From an uncultured Actinomyces sp. (lineage in GTDB: Bacteria > Actinomycetota > Actinomycetes > Actinomycetales > Actinomycetaceae): a DNA stretch of 64,000 nt. The position numbers were made by a program, and so were the translations under genes. The DNA is taken from contig CAMPYB010000004.1 of the NCBI GenBank assembly GCA_946998115.1, forward strand, positions 6,175 to 70,174. Direction: 5' to 3'. Below are positions 45,163-55,800 of this stretch, one piece after another; the first letter of the stretch is position 1; every line of letters begins with the position of its first letter. The notes under the pieces were generated by a model. It saw only the letters and a list, made by a program, of their open reading frames with translations. It did not search any database and had not been told where the DNA came from.

Positions 45163-46613
45163 TAGAATCCTCCTTTTAGTGCCCTGTCAGCTAACTGCCA
45201 AACTTTAGAACCATTTGAACCTTTGAACAAAACAATATCATTAGAACACAAGTAATCAGACAGCTCATTTTCAACACCTTGTATATTATCGGCATAATAC
45301 ACTTTTTTTACAGTCAAATTATCCGCCAAAGGTTTAGCATATTTTCCAACTACAAAAGCAACATCCAAAGGTAATTTATTTATATAAGACGCAAGTTGCT
45401 TATGAATTTCATCAGATTGCGGACCAAGTTCAAGCATTTGTCCTAAAACTGCAATAGTTCTATGCATACCTTTATGCTTATATGATTTTGCTACATCCAT
45501 TAGACAAGTAATACCTGCTTTCATAGAATCAGGATTAGCATTATATGAATCGTCTATTATTACGCATCCATTGGACAGTGTTTGAATATTCAATCTATGT
45601 TTACTAAGAATTTTACTGTCTTGTAAATATTGACTTATTTCACTTACTTCTTCACCAAGTTCATTCAATAAAGCCGCTACAGCTAAAGCATTAGTAACAT
45701 TGTGTTTTCCGAGTAGTTTCAATTTTACATGTGCAGTACCTGCTGGTGTGAATAAATCAAAATTAGGATGATTATCTATCAGTTTAACATTTTCTGCCCA
45801 AATATCTGAAAATACTCCTTTGGCTGAATAGAAAATTGTACGTCCAGGCGCATATTTGCTCATCTTGCAAACATTTTCATCATCTAGATTTAATATAGCA
45901 ACACCTGTAGGTTTCAATCCTTGCACAAGCTCACTTTTAGCAGTTGCTACGCCTTCAATTGAGCCAAATCCACTTAAATGCGCATGTCCTACAAAAAGCA
46001 CAATTGCATAGTCAAGTGGAGCTATACCAGTTAAATATTTTAAATGACCTATTCCTGAAGCTCCCATTTCTAATATTAAAAATTCAGTACTCTCATTAGC
46101 TTTTAATACTGTTAAAGGCATCCCTATTTCATTATTAAAAGAACCTTCTGGATAAACTATATGGTTTTTACCGAATTTTTTAGACAAAACTTGTGCGAGC
46201 AAATCTTTAGTTGTGGTTTTTCCAGCCGACCCAGTTATTCCAATAGTTTTTACTTTTAAAGTTTGCAAATGATATTTAGCTATTTGACCTAAAGCAAGAA
46301 CAGTATCCTTGACTAAAAGAAAATTGCAATCACTAGTAATAGAATTTTTATCAGAGACAATAATAAGACTTGCACCTTTTTCAACAGCACAAGGCACATA
46401 GTCATGTCCATCTTTATTTTCACCGACTATAGCAATAAAAATATCATTTTTCTTCACTAATCTTGAGTCAATAACTATATTAAAACTTTTATCGCTCTCA
46501 CTACTTTGTTCAGAGCAATACATATTTTTGAAAAAATTATCATCACTATTAAACTTATCAGAGCATACAAGCTGCCCTTTAGTTGCCTCAACTATTTGCT
46601 TTATGCTAAGCAT
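45162..46613 (-). CDS. murF: UDP-MurNAc-tripeptide--D-alanyl-D-alanine ligase
   Basis: 483 residues. It adds D-Ala-D-Ala to complete the UDP-MurNAc pentapeptide. Signatures are VIDSRLVKKNDIFIAIVGE in the N-terminal domain, the ATP loop TGSAGKTTTKDLL and VIIDDSYNANPDSMK (with the usual NxNPxS signature). An unusual insert near residues 28-40 is rich in Ser and Asn. The stop shares a base with mraY and the start overlaps murE by 8 nt. Confidence 0.96.
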   Translation of the reverse strand: MLSIKQIVEATKGQLVCSDKFNSDDNFFKNMYCSEQSSESDKSFNIVIDSRLVKKNDIFIAIVGENKDGHDYVPCAVEKGASLIIVSDKNSITSDCNFLLVKDTVLALGQIAKYHLQTLKVKTIGITGSAGKTTTKDLLAQVLSKKFGKNHIVYPEGSFNNEIGMPLTVLKANESTEFLILEMGASGIGHLKYLTGIAPLDYAIVLFVGHAHLSGFGSIEGVATAKSELVQGLKPTGVAILNLDDENVCKMSKYAPGRTIFYSAKGVFSDIWAENVKLIDNHPNFDLFTPAGTAHVKLKLLGKHNVTNALAVAALLNELGEEVSEISQYLQDSKILSKHRLNIQTLSNGCVIIDDSYNANPDSMKAGITCLMDVAKSYKHKGMHRTIAVLGQMLELGPQSDEIHKQLASYINKLPLDVAFVVGKYAKPLADNLTVKKVYYADNIQGVENELSDYLCSNDIVLFKGSNGSKVWQLADRALKGGF

Positions 46614-48297
46614 TTCTTTCCTCCAAGGAAATTTTAGCTACTTTTCTGTCATCTAATTCTATTAAATTACCATTTGGTAATTCAAAAGAAGTCTCGTGTC
46701 CACGACCTAAAATTAAAATAATATCATCATCTGCAGATTCTAAAATTGTCTGCCTGATTGCTTTTTCTCTATCTAATTCAACATGTATCTTACTTTCTAT
46801 AACTTCTTTAGGTAATGTACGCAAAGTATCTTTTAAGATATTATACTGATCTTCACCATGTAAATCATCGTTTGTAACAATAACTTTATCGCAATATTCA
46901 GTTGCAACTTCAGCCATCATCGGACGCTTTCCAATATCACGCATACCGCAAGCTCCAAATATACAAATTAATTTTCCATCTGCATTGTGCTCCAAATGCG
47001 AAAAATTGTGTTTTATAAAATTTTTAAACAATGTTTTCATAGCGTTTGGATTATGAGCAAAATCTACAATCACAAGCGGATTTGAAGATATTTTTTCCAT
47101 TCGTCCTGGAACTTTCGGGCTTATAATATGTGTCAACAGCATATCTTGTAACTTTAAAATATCAATTTCACTCAAAATAACGCTAGATAATGCTAAACCT
47201 ATATTTGATATATTAAAATCACCTTGCATATCCGTAATTACTTTAATATTTTCTACGTCACTTATAGCTTTAGGAATATGCAACTCAAAATATGTAAGAG
47301 GTAAAATGCTTTTTTTCTTCTGTTCTACACACGCATTTTTTAAACTTATATTCTTTAACGAAAAACCTTCTAAAACTACTGGTGAGTCTAAAGAAACTTT
47401 TTGAATATTATGCACATAAAAATCAGGTTTTAGATTACATTCTTTATAGTCGCCACTAGAAAAACTATATATGCCTTCACGTAAATTGGATAAATACATT
47501 TTTTTGCCATAATCATCATCTATAGAAATAACTGCTTTTTTGCAATATTTTTCTGTAAATAATTTAGCTTTTGCATCATAGTATTCCTGCATATTTTTAT
47601 GAAAATCAAGATGATCTTGGCTTAAATTAGAAAATGCAGCAACATCATATTTTATTCCGTCAACTCTGCCTAAACTCAAAGCGTGAGATGAAACTTCCAT
47701 AGATACAGCATCGACTTCGTTATCTTTCATTTTAGAAAAAATTTGTTGCAGTCTAGCTCCTTGTGGAGTTGTCATAATAGATGGAATAACATTTTTACCA
47801 TCATGAATTTCAACTGTACCTATAAGGCCACATTTCAAAGCAATTAATCTCATACAATATTCGTATATGTAAGCTATAGTAGTTTTGCCATTTGTACCTG
47901 TAACAGCAAATTTTTTAAAACTATCAGAAGGATTAGAAAAAATAAAAGAAGCGAGTTCACATTGTTTATCATATAGATTATTACCAACAAAAATATTTAT
48001 TTTTCTTTCAGCTAAAGAATTTTTAACATCTAAGCATTCAACAGAATTTAAAATATAATCAGCGCCTTTTTCATCTGTAAAAATAGCAACCGCGCCTTTT
48101 TCAACAGCCTGACTAGCGAAAATTATTGGATGTACATGTGCTCCTTGTAACGCTAAAAAAATATAATTTTTTTCCACAAGACGATTATCATCTATGATTC
48201 CATCTACACTGAGCTCTTGCCAATTGTCATATGTGACAAGTGGTTTCATATTGAAAGTATCAACTATTTGCGATATTTTTTTTCTATTATTATTCAT
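46606..48297 (-). CDS. murE: UDP-MurNAc-L-Ala-D-Glu--diamino-acid ligase MurE, lacking the DNPR motif
   Basis: 563 residues. It adds the third stem-peptide residue. Signatures are TGTNGKTTIAYIYEY, FSNLSQDHLDFHKN and ILGRGHE. The amino-acid specificity motif, DNPR in DAP-adding enzymes, reads here NDDLHGED (about residues 476-483). The Arg that contacts the DAP carboxylate is absent, so the substrate is probably lysine or ornithine; this is inference. Actinomycetes with Lys or Orn in the wall have a comparable DDPH-type motif. An insert of about 40 residues (about 310-345) is not seen in typical MurE. Confidence 0.93.
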   Translation of the reverse strand: MNNNRKKISQIVDTFNMKPLVTYDNWQELSVDGIIDDNRLVEKNYIFLALQGAHVHPIIFASQAVEKGAVAIFTDEKGADYILNSVECLDVKNSLAERKINIFVGNNLYDKQCELASFIFSNPSDSFKKFAVTGTNGKTTIAYIYEYCMRLIALKCGLIGTVEIHDGKNVIPSIMTTPQGARLQQIFSKMKDNEVDAVSMEVSSHALSLGRVDGIKYDVAAFSNLSQDHLDFHKNMQEYYDAKAKLFTEKYCKKAVISIDDDYGKKMYLSNLREGIYSFSSGDYKECNLKPDFYVHNIQKVSLDSPVVLEGFSLKNISLKNACVEQKKKSILPLTYFELHIPKAISDVENIKVITDMQGDFNISNIGLALSSVILSEIDILKLQDMLLTHIISPKVPGRMEKISSNPLVIVDFAHNPNAMKTLFKNFIKHNFSHLEHNADGKLICIFGACGMRDIGKRPMMAEVATEYCDKVIVTNDDLHGEDQYNILKDTLRTLPKEVIESKIHVELDREKAIRQTILESADDDIILILGRGHETSFELPNGNLIELDDRKVAKISLEERNA

Positions 48298-48368
48298 TTT
48301 AGTTTATTTTCCAATTAAATTTATATCATAAATATTGTAAAACTGTTTTTTGAATTTTTATATTTTCA

Positions 48369-50168
48369 TCATCGCATTCCTGCCATAATTGGATATACTT
48401 CAGGTGCACCTATTGATGGCGGAATTTTCATTTCGCGCACAGCAGCTTTAACTATACGAATGAAAGGCTTTGCAGTAGTAGTAGACATATATATGCTGTT
48501 AGGCTTATATAATACAATACATACTATAACTTTAGGATTTTCAATCGGTACTGCTCCAACTAATGTAGTTATGTATCCAACATTTTGTCCAGTGGCATTA
48601 AAAATTTCAGCTGTACCTGTTTTTCCTCCCAAGTTGTATCCAGACATTTTTGCTTTATCTAACCTTTCTGTACCACCATAAAAAACTGTAGATAATATTT
48701 TACGCATTTGATCAGCCACTGGTTTAGAGATTACTTTGATTGGCGCTTGATGTTTAGCTTTCTCATATTTACCATTAGCTTTTTTATACCCATCTATTAT
48801 ATGTACAGGTGAACGCACACCATTATTCGCTATTGTTTCAACCATTGATGCGACTTGCAATGATGTGACAGCAAGACCTTGACCGAACATTGTAGTATAT
48901 CTTTGCCTACCATCCCATTGATTACTTGGTTGCAAAATACCACCTGTTTCTCCAGGAAGCTCTATACCAGTAGGCGACCCGAAACCAAATTTTCTAAGTA
49001 ATTTATAACGGTATTCATCACTCAAACGATCTCCGAACTGCACTGTTCCAACGTTTGAAGAATAAGCTATAGTTCCAGCTAAAGTCAATTGCCATACAGG
49101 ATGCACAAACGAGTCTTGGAACTTTTGCCCATTTGGTACTGTAATTGTTGATGGCACAGTCACTGTAGAAAGCGGATTAGCTTTATTTTCAGACAAAACA
49201 CCAGAAGCTGTCACAAGTTTCATAGTTGAACCAGGCTCATACGCATCTTGTACAGTTCTCGATCCTCTATCTTTAGAAGGTGTCTTATCAGGATGCTGAG
49301 GATCTACAGAATCAGAGTCTGCTAAAGCCAAAACCGCACCAGTGCCGACTTGCATAACTGTTGCCGTGCCCCATTGTGCATTAGTAGATTTCACTGCTTC
49401 ATTTATCGCTTCTTCGGCTTCATGCTGTAAATCGATACGTAACGTTGTTCTAACATCACTACCTGGAATATCTTTAATTATTTTATCTACACCATTTGGA
49501 ATTGTTTCTCCAGTTGGACCTATCTCTACCCAACCTTTACCAGATTTTCCAGTTAAATATTTATTTTTTGTAAGTTCAAGCCCTGCTAAACCTTTATTAT
49601 CACTACCGACAAATCCTATAACGTTTCCAGCAGTATTATTATTAGGGTATTGTCTTTTAGTTATTTTTTCTGGTTCTATACCTTGAATTTCTAGTGCTTT
49701 TATTTTTCTCCAAGTTTGTGGTGATATATTTTTAACAAGATATTTAAAAGTTGAATTACCTATCATTTTCCCACCAAGTTCTGCGGGATCTACATTTAGA
49801 ATCTTACTTAATTGTTTAGCAGCTTCTGCGGGACCTTTTCCTACTTCTCGTAATATTTTTCCACCAGTTTTTGAATTTTTAATTTCCTCTTTATGAATAT
49901 AAGAACGTATTTTTATTTGATTTACACCAATATTATATCTTTCTACAGAATTAGCTAAGATCCTGCCATTGTAGTCTAATATGGAGCCACGTCTAGGTTG
50001 TATATTATACGTATCAGTACGTGATTTAATAGCTTCTTGAGCATATTCACTACCTTGTATTATTTGTATTTGTACTAATCTTATTACACATGCAAAAAAT
50101 AGTATTATAAATATAACAAATACAGTTTTTGATCTATTTTTAAATATAAAATCATTTATTTGCGACAT
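48369..50168 (-). CDS. ftsI: Septal transpeptidase FtsI (PBP3-type)
   Basis: 599 residues, class B penicillin-binding protein. A short cytoplasmic start and one membrane helix (about 14-34) are followed by the dimerisation domain (PRRGSILDYNGRILA, near 58-72) and the transpeptidase domain with STMK (314-317), SSN (370-372) and KTG (516-518), the three active-site motifs. It cross-links septal peptidoglycan with FtsW. It is not fused to PASTA domains. It follows ftsL by 26 nt and precedes murE by 71 nt. Confidence 0.96.
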   Translation of the reverse strand: MSQINDFIFKNRSKTVFVIFIILFFACVIRLVQIQIIQGSEYAQEAIKSRTDTYNIQPRRGSILDYNGRILANSVERYNIGVNQIKIRSYIHKEEIKNSKTGGKILREVGKGPAEAAKQLSKILNVDPAELGGKMIGNSTFKYLVKNISPQTWRKIKALEIQGIEPEKITKRQYPNNNTAGNVIGFVGSDNKGLAGLELTKNKYLTGKSGKGWVEIGPTGETIPNGVDKIIKDIPGSDVRTTLRIDLQHEAEEAINEAVKSTNAQWGTATVMQVGTGAVLALADSDSVDPQHPDKTPSKDRGSRTVQDAYEPGSTMKLVTASGVLSENKANPLSTVTVPSTITVPNGQKFQDSFVHPVWQLTLAGTIAYSSNVGTVQFGDRLSDEYRYKLLRKFGFGSPTGIELPGETGGILQPSNQWDGRQRYTTMFGQGLAVTSLQVASMVETIANNGVRSPVHIIDGYKKANGKYEKAKHQAPIKVISKPVADQMRKILSTVFYGGTERLDKAKMSGYNLGGKTGTAEIFNATGQNVGYITTLVGAVPIENPKVIVCIVLYKPNSIYMSTTTAKPFIRIVKAAVREMKIPPSIGAPEVYPIMAGMR

Positions 50169-50194
50169 GTTTCATCTATTCGTAAGAATCAGTA

Positions 50195-50590
50195 TTATTT
50201 TACGCCAGTAATTGTTGAATCTTTAAGATTGATATATCCTATTTGATCAGCTGGAATCATAGATTGTTTCAAAGCTGCATCATGGATATTTTTTGGAGAA
50301 ATAATTTTATCAAGTTTAATTTCTAATTTTTGTGATTCTTCACGCATTTTTACTAATTGTATTTCATTTTCACGCATAGTGTATGCTCTTTTCGCCATAA
50401 ATGAATGCATAGTGATTTGTGCGATTATTACCAATGCAAGTAGTGTAACAAGTATCTTTATAGCAGACGATAATGTTAAAGACTTTTCTCGTTCTTTATA
50501 AACTTTTAAATCTATTTTTTTCAGTTTATATTTAGGCACCTGTACATTTTCGTACACTGGATGTTGCACTGGAATTGCATTATGGCTCAT
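50195..50590 (-). CDS. ftsL: FtsL-like division protein
   Basis: About 131 residues, a bitopic protein: cytoplasmic N-terminus, one membrane helix (about 40-62) and an extracellular coiled coil (about 70-102, MRENEIQLVKMREESQKLE type). Size, topology and place between rsmH and ftsI identify it as FtsL, although sequence conservation in this family is minimal. The start is the ATG overlapping the rsmH stop (AAAATGA), with GGAG 6 nt upstream inside rsmH. Confidence 0.82.
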   Translation of the reverse strand: MSHNAIPVQHPVYENVQVPKYKLKKIDLKVYKEREKSLTLSSAIKILVTLLALVIIAQITMHSFMAKRAYTMRENEIQLVKMREESQKLEIKLDKIISPKNIHDAALKQSMIPADQIGYINLKDSTITGVK

Positions 50591-51630
50591 TTTAGTCTCC
50601 ATGAAACATTGTCGTTATTTTTTATTTTTTCTGCTACTCGCAATCTCACTGACTTTGCACGTGAATTACTTTCTTTTTCTTTTTGTGTTGCTTTAAAAGC
50701 TTTTTTTGTAATAAGTTTTAGATATGGTTCATCTTTTTCAGGAATTATAGGAATGTCGATTGGTACTGATGTAATACTTCCTTGTGTAAATATTGTTTTT
50801 ACCATTCTATCTTCTAAAGAATGATATGATTCCACAGCAATTCTGCCTCCTACCCGCAAAGACGAAAGCGCATCAGGTAATGTTTTTTTCAATATTTCAA
50901 GTTCTTTATTTACTTCTATACGCAACGCCTGATAAGTTTTTTTGCACGGATTTTTACTATTTCTTTTAGCTACAGCTGGTAAAGCTTCACGTATTATTTC
51001 ATTTAAATCTTCACTTGTTTTTATAGGCTTTTCCGCACGTTTTTCAACTATAGCTTTAGCTATTCTTCTAGCAAATTTTTCTTCACCATATAAATAGAGT
51101 ATTTTTGAAAGTTGTTCTTCACTATAAGTTTCCAGTATTTTCTTCGCATCTAGATCGTTTGTTTTATCCATACGCATATCTAATTCAACATTTCTTGCGT
51201 ATGAAAAACCACGTTCATCAATGTCTAATTGAAGCGATGAAACTCCTAAATCCATCAATATTGCATCTGCTTTTGAATTTGGGCAGTACTTTTCTACTAT
51301 TTCTTTAATATTGTCATAAGTTGTATGAACAAATATTATACGATCAGAATATTTTTTCGTTCTTTCTTTAGCTATTTCTATTGCTTGTTTATCTCTGTCT
51401 ATTCCTATCACATGCAAATTATTAAATCTTTCCAAAGCTGCTAATGAATGACCTGCCATTCCAAGTGTGCAATCTATCATATATGCTTTTTTCTCAAAAT
51501 CTACTGCAGGTTCCAAAAAATTCAGGCACTGTTCTAAAAGCACAGGTTTGTGTATTTCATTTATGTCTTTTTCTGTCGTAATATTTTTATCTTTTTCAAT
51601 TTTTTCGCAATTATTATTTCTTTTTTCCAT
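50587..51630 (-). CDS. rsmH: 16S rRNA (cytosine1402-N4)-methyltransferase
   Basis: About 347 residues. It methylates C1402 of 16S rRNA; the gene is the old mraW. The start is the ATG at 51628-51630 with GGAGGTG 6 nt upstream. HKPVLLEQCL begins the core; the SAM motif is IDCTLGMAGHSLA; ILMDLGVSSLQLDIDERGFSY and RALPAV-type helices follow, and VESYHSLEDRMVK is the family C-terminal signature. The first 26 residues are a polar extension. It is second in the dcw operon, overlapping ftsL. Confidence 0.96.
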   Translation of the reverse strand: MEKRNNNCEKIEKDKNITTEKDINEIHKPVLLEQCLNFLEPAVDFEKKAYMIDCTLGMAGHSLAALERFNNLHVIGIDRDKQAIEIAKERTKKYSDRIIFVHTTYDNIKEIVEKYCPNSKADAILMDLGVSSLQLDIDERGFSYARNVELDMRMDKTNDLDAKKILETYSEEQLSKILYLYGEEKFARRIAKAIVEKRAEKPIKTSEDLNEIIREALPAVAKRNSKNPCKKTYQALRIEVNKELEILKKTLPDALSSLRVGGRIAVESYHSLEDRMVKTIFTQGSITSVPIDIPIIPEKDEPYLKLITKKAFKATQKEKESNSRAKSVRLRVAEKIKNNDNVSWRLK

Positions 51631-51664
51631 TATTTTCACCTCCTTTGCTTATTTATTATTTCTT

Positions 51665-52096
51665 TTAAAATACTCCAGGCATTATTTCATCTTCTGTGTT
51701 GGAAAATATCTCTTCTTGTGCGTTTGAATATTCACTCCATATCTTTCTGTCCCATATTTCTATTCGCGATCCAACACCTATCACTGAAAGTTCTTTATCA
51801 ATATTTGCATACTCTCTAAGTTGCGCAGTTATAGTAATACGTCCTTGCTTATCAGGTATTTCATCACTTGCTCCTGAAAGCATAATTCTCGAGTAGTCTC
51901 GCGCTTGTTTAGATGTTAGAGAAGTATTTTTTAAAGCTTTATAAATATTGTCAAATTCATTTATTGGGAAAACATATAGGCATCGATCTTGTCCTTTAGT
52001 TATTACTAAACCATTTTCAAGTTGATTTCTAAATTTAGATGGCAAAATCAATCTGCTTTTAGCATCTAACTTCGGTTCGTAAGTACCTAAGAACAT
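51665..52096 (-). CDS. mraZ: Transcriptional regulator MraZ
   Basis: 143 residues of the MraZ family, a DNA-binding ring that represses its own dcw operon. The two repeats of the SpoVT/AbrB-type fold are visible: FLGTYEPKLDAKSRLILPSKF and DKQGRITITAQLREYA, the latter with the DxxGR core. The start is the ATG at 52094-52096, with GGAGG 4-9 nt upstream; longer readings would extend over the regulatory repeats. It is the first gene of the cluster, 34 nt ahead of rsmH. Confidence 0.95.
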   Translation of the reverse strand: MFLGTYEPKLDAKSRLILPSKFRNQLENGLVITKGQDRCLYVFPINEFDNIYKALKNTSLTSKQARDYSRIMLSGASDEIPDKQGRITITAQLREYANIDKELSVIGVGSRIEIWDRKIWSEYSNAQEEIFSNTEDEIMPGVF

Positions 52097-52106
52097 GTAT
52101 CCTCCT

Positions 52107-52150
52107 CCCACACTTTTCCACTTACACCACAATACTCCACTTCGCTCCAC
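52107..52150 (-). promoter_or_regulatory. MraZ-box array upstream of mraZ
   Basis: On the minus strand GTGG recurs at 52150, 52140, 52130 and 52121, followed by GTGTGGG ending at 52107. The first three are exactly 10 bp apart, one helical turn, then 9 and 8 bp. MraZ binds such short direct repeats (TGGG-type in E. coli, AAAGTGTGGG-type in Mycoplasma), and the last copy reads AAAAGTGTGGG. It sits just before the ribosome-binding site. Confidence 0.75.
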
Positions 52151-52355
52151 TTTTCTATATTTTAACTCTACACTACCCCATTTTTATATAAAAAAATCAC
52201 ATTAAATAATTTTTAATAAATTTATTTTATAAACGTTTAAATAATTAAAAATAAAGACAAAACACTTGTAAGGAAAAATGTTTTCAAAACAAAACTATCT
52301 CATTAAAAATATAAATCAGATTGTATATAAAAAACGGAAAATATTTAAAAATAAA

Positions 52356-52676
52356 CTACTTTTTTTTCGGAGCAAAACTTTCAATCAAACTTGCTATAGA
52401 ATACAATGCAATACCAAATCCGAACATAGCGAAACCTATAGTTATAAAAACACTATAAGTAGAATAAGCATGCACAGCGAAAATAATCAAAAACAATGCT
52501 ACTATGCAACCAACAAAACCAATAATTGCTTTTTTAGCATTAAAATATCTAGGAACTTTAGGTAAATGAACTTCAACACCATCGTCTGTTATACGTTTAC
52601 TACTTTTATCTTGAGAACTTTTTATATCCTCTTCCAACTCGGCCAGAATATTCTCTTCATATTCAGAAAGAGCCAT
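52356..52676 (-). CDS. DUF3040 membrane protein
   Basis: 106 residues. The N-terminus MALSEYEENILAELEEDI is the signature of DUF3040, a small family restricted to actinobacteria. Two adjacent membrane helices (about 47-65 and 70-90) and a basic C-terminus follow. It lies upstream of the mraZ cluster, as commonly seen in actinobacteria, but 259 nt from mraZ and thus probably a separate unit. The function is unknown. Confidence 0.85.
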   Translation of the reverse strand: MALSEYEENILAELEEDIKSSQDKSSKRITDDGVEVHLPKVPRYFNAKKAIIGFVGCIVALFLIIFAVHAYSTYSVFITIGFAMFGFGIALYSIASLIESFAPKKK

Positions 52677-52799
52677 CTTTCCCCTCTCAAGCCGTAAACT
52701 TTATAACAAATTATTCATAAAGAATTCTAACATACATTTACATAAAATATATAAAATCAGAAAAATAATTTTCAACACATAAAATATCAAATAGTATTA

Positions 52800-52833
52800 T
52801 AAAAATGGAGTCTCCAACACAAATGGAGACCCC
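52800..52833 (-). terminator. Rho-independent terminator of the large surface protein gene
   Basis: On the minus strand TGGAGACTCC pairs with GGGGTCTCCA across an 7-nt loop, followed by ATTTTTAT. It lies 14 nt past the stop. Confidence 0.85.
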
Positions 52834-52846
52834 ATATCAAATTATA

Positions 52847-55800
52847 TTATTTCTTTTTCTTATTAGATTTTCTAGCGCAAACAATCAACACGCCAAGTAT
52901 TCCTAAAGCAAATAATAAACAATACTTATCTACTTGCATATAATCGCCTGTATTAGGAATATTGCCCTGTCCTGCCTTTTTCACCAAAATTATGCATTTT
53001 TGCAATCTTTCATCCCATATTCTACCAAGTCCTACACATTTATCTTTTGGAATAAAACCAGTAGAAGAGAAACCATAGTTCGGCTTATTTGGTTTAGGAG
53101 CATTATTTATATAATAAACTTTAAATACAAGCTCATTAGAATGATCTAAAATTCCCTCTGTTATAGATTTTTCCTTATTCAAAATATATGGAACACCATT
53201 AACTACAATCTTATCATCAGGAGTAATAGAAACTTTCTTTCCGTTCACATCTTCAAAGTTTTGAGTAAACTTATCATTTAACTTGTATTGATTTTGATTA
53301 TCCGCAAAGAAATACTCGACTTTATATTTAGAATCTTTATTGCGATTATACACAAAAGTCATAACATTTTTATCCACATCTTGCGATAACACTAATGTAT
53401 TCTGACGTATTTGTGGCGTATAATTATCAAATTCTTTAAAATTCTTTGTATCGATAGATTTACCTGTCTTAACTACTTCACTACCTAATTGTTTTTCTAC
53501 AGGCTCACCGTTTTCATACTCTTTTCCAACATAAATTATTTTATATTCAACAGTTTTAAAAGGAGCATAATAGAAAGTAATAACATTTTTTGCATTATCA
53601 TTTGAAACTGTTATCGACTTATAGTTCCTATCTGGCAAATACCCATTTTTAACAATAGCTCTGTTAGTGAACAAAGAATTTACAGCAAGATTATTTATAA
53701 CTTGCTCAGAAATTACTTCCTTCTCATCATTTTGAGAACCAATTACATAACGAACTTTTACGTTACCAAATTGTTCAGCTTCCCAAATCGCTTTAAGATA
53801 AGTATCAGACAAAATAGGATTTCTAAAATCGAAATAATTTTCAGATAAAGCATTATTTCGGTACTCTTTCCAACCTATAAAACGATAACCAGGCTTTTTA
53901 GGCTTTGAAAGTTCATCCACTGCATGATTCCAGGCAACTTGTTTAGTTACGCTATCAGTTCCATTATCTTTATCAAAGACAACTTTTACTTTGTCTTTTC
54001 CACTTTCCCATTTAGCATACAAATGGTGCGTACCTGTTGCAGGCATTTTATCACTAGCTTGAAGAGGATGCTTATATTCTAGATCCCAATACCAGCCTGA
54101 AAATACGAAATCGTTTGGAACTGAAGCAGGTTTTTGCGGAGGGGTTTTCACAGCATCAAGCTTGGACAATTCGTAATCATATAAAACATCAATTTTTACG
54201 TTATCATCCAAATTTGAAACATCTGAATGAATTTCCAAAGGATAAGAATTACGTTTCATATAAGCATTTACTATACGAGTTTGCCTACCATTAGTATTTT
54301 CTGATTTTATTTCAAATGCTTTCCAAGATCCAAAATCTTTCATTTTAGATTCATCGCCATGGAAACCAATTTTTTTAAAACCGCCATAGCCTCGCATTGC
54401 TTTCGATTCTGACACTACATATTTTTCATCAGGTTGATCCGCATAATCAGCAGATATATTATCGCCTAATTTTTCATAAAAAACATTTACATGTAAATCT
54501 TGTTTTTCAAATCTATCACTTATTGATTGCTTAGGTAACAATATAAAAGCTAAATGCCTGTTTTCATCATTAGCATTTTTAACGCCCCAAAATAGTTCAG
54601 GACCTGCTTTTACATATTTCTCAGGCATAAATCTGTCTTTATTATTTTGAGTAGGATATGTCAAAACAGTTGTATATAACATATAAGAATTAGGTATATT
54701 TGTTACATTTTCTTCTTTAACCCACTTATCAGACAAATCTTGTCCAAGTTTTGCCTCAATCACATAAGGATTATTTTCATCGTATGTTTTACCTTTAATA
54801 TTAATTACAGGTGAAAAATTTTTAGCTGTATCATCAATACCATTAGCATATTTACCATACTCAAGTTTTACAGTTTTACGTTTATAGAACACATCCACAT
54901 GTGCACAACCGTCTGCAGTTATAGTTTTATTTGCATTAGCTTCAGATGTTTTTTGTACGTCACGTACGAAAAAATCTTTCCAATACTTCTGTTGTTCGTG
55001 ACTTAAATCAGGAAAAATCAAACCTGGTTGATCATCTGGTGCACTAATGCTTTGATCAAGCTTTCCTGTAGCATAATAACTTCCTGCATAGGAATAATTA
55101 TTATTGTCAGCATTTTCAATGAAGTATCTTATAGTATAAGGAATTTTAGTCTTTGGCTCCCAAACAGCATTTACATCAATATCTTCAGCAGGCATTTTTG
55201 CAGGCAAAGCCTTATCCCAATTAGAAAATGTGTATCCTTCGCGAATCGGATTTTTAACATTCGCTGAAAAAGCGGATAAATCATCACCAAATTTAAAAAC
55301 TCCTCCAAAAATGAACTTACCATTTGCACCTTTATAAGTAACTTTGTAAGAATTTCTCTTATATTTAAGTTGTAAATCTAGTGCGCCATCTTCTCTAGGT
55401 ATTTTCACTTTAGGAACTGGCAAAACTTGAGTAAATCCATCGTATTTTTTGCCTTGAGCAACTGCGATTTCACCAATTTTTCCTTTAGATTCTTCAGATT
55501 CAACTGGAATATATGAACCATCTAGTTGTTCTTGTAAATGAGTAACTTTATATGTAACTTCATTGGATGCATATTTCACGACAATTGTTGTATCTTGATC
55601 AAATGTAGAAAAATCTAAATCAACTTGACTCTTATCAGGAACATATCCATCTACATTTGGAGAAACAATATTCCTATGCAAAGGATACCCTTTAGGAACA
55701 GTAGCTATATAACTTTGAGCTAATTCTCTAGGATTTTCTTCATCAGTTACATATTTTATAGTTACTGTAAAAACTTCACCAATATTTTCACTAGGTGTAA

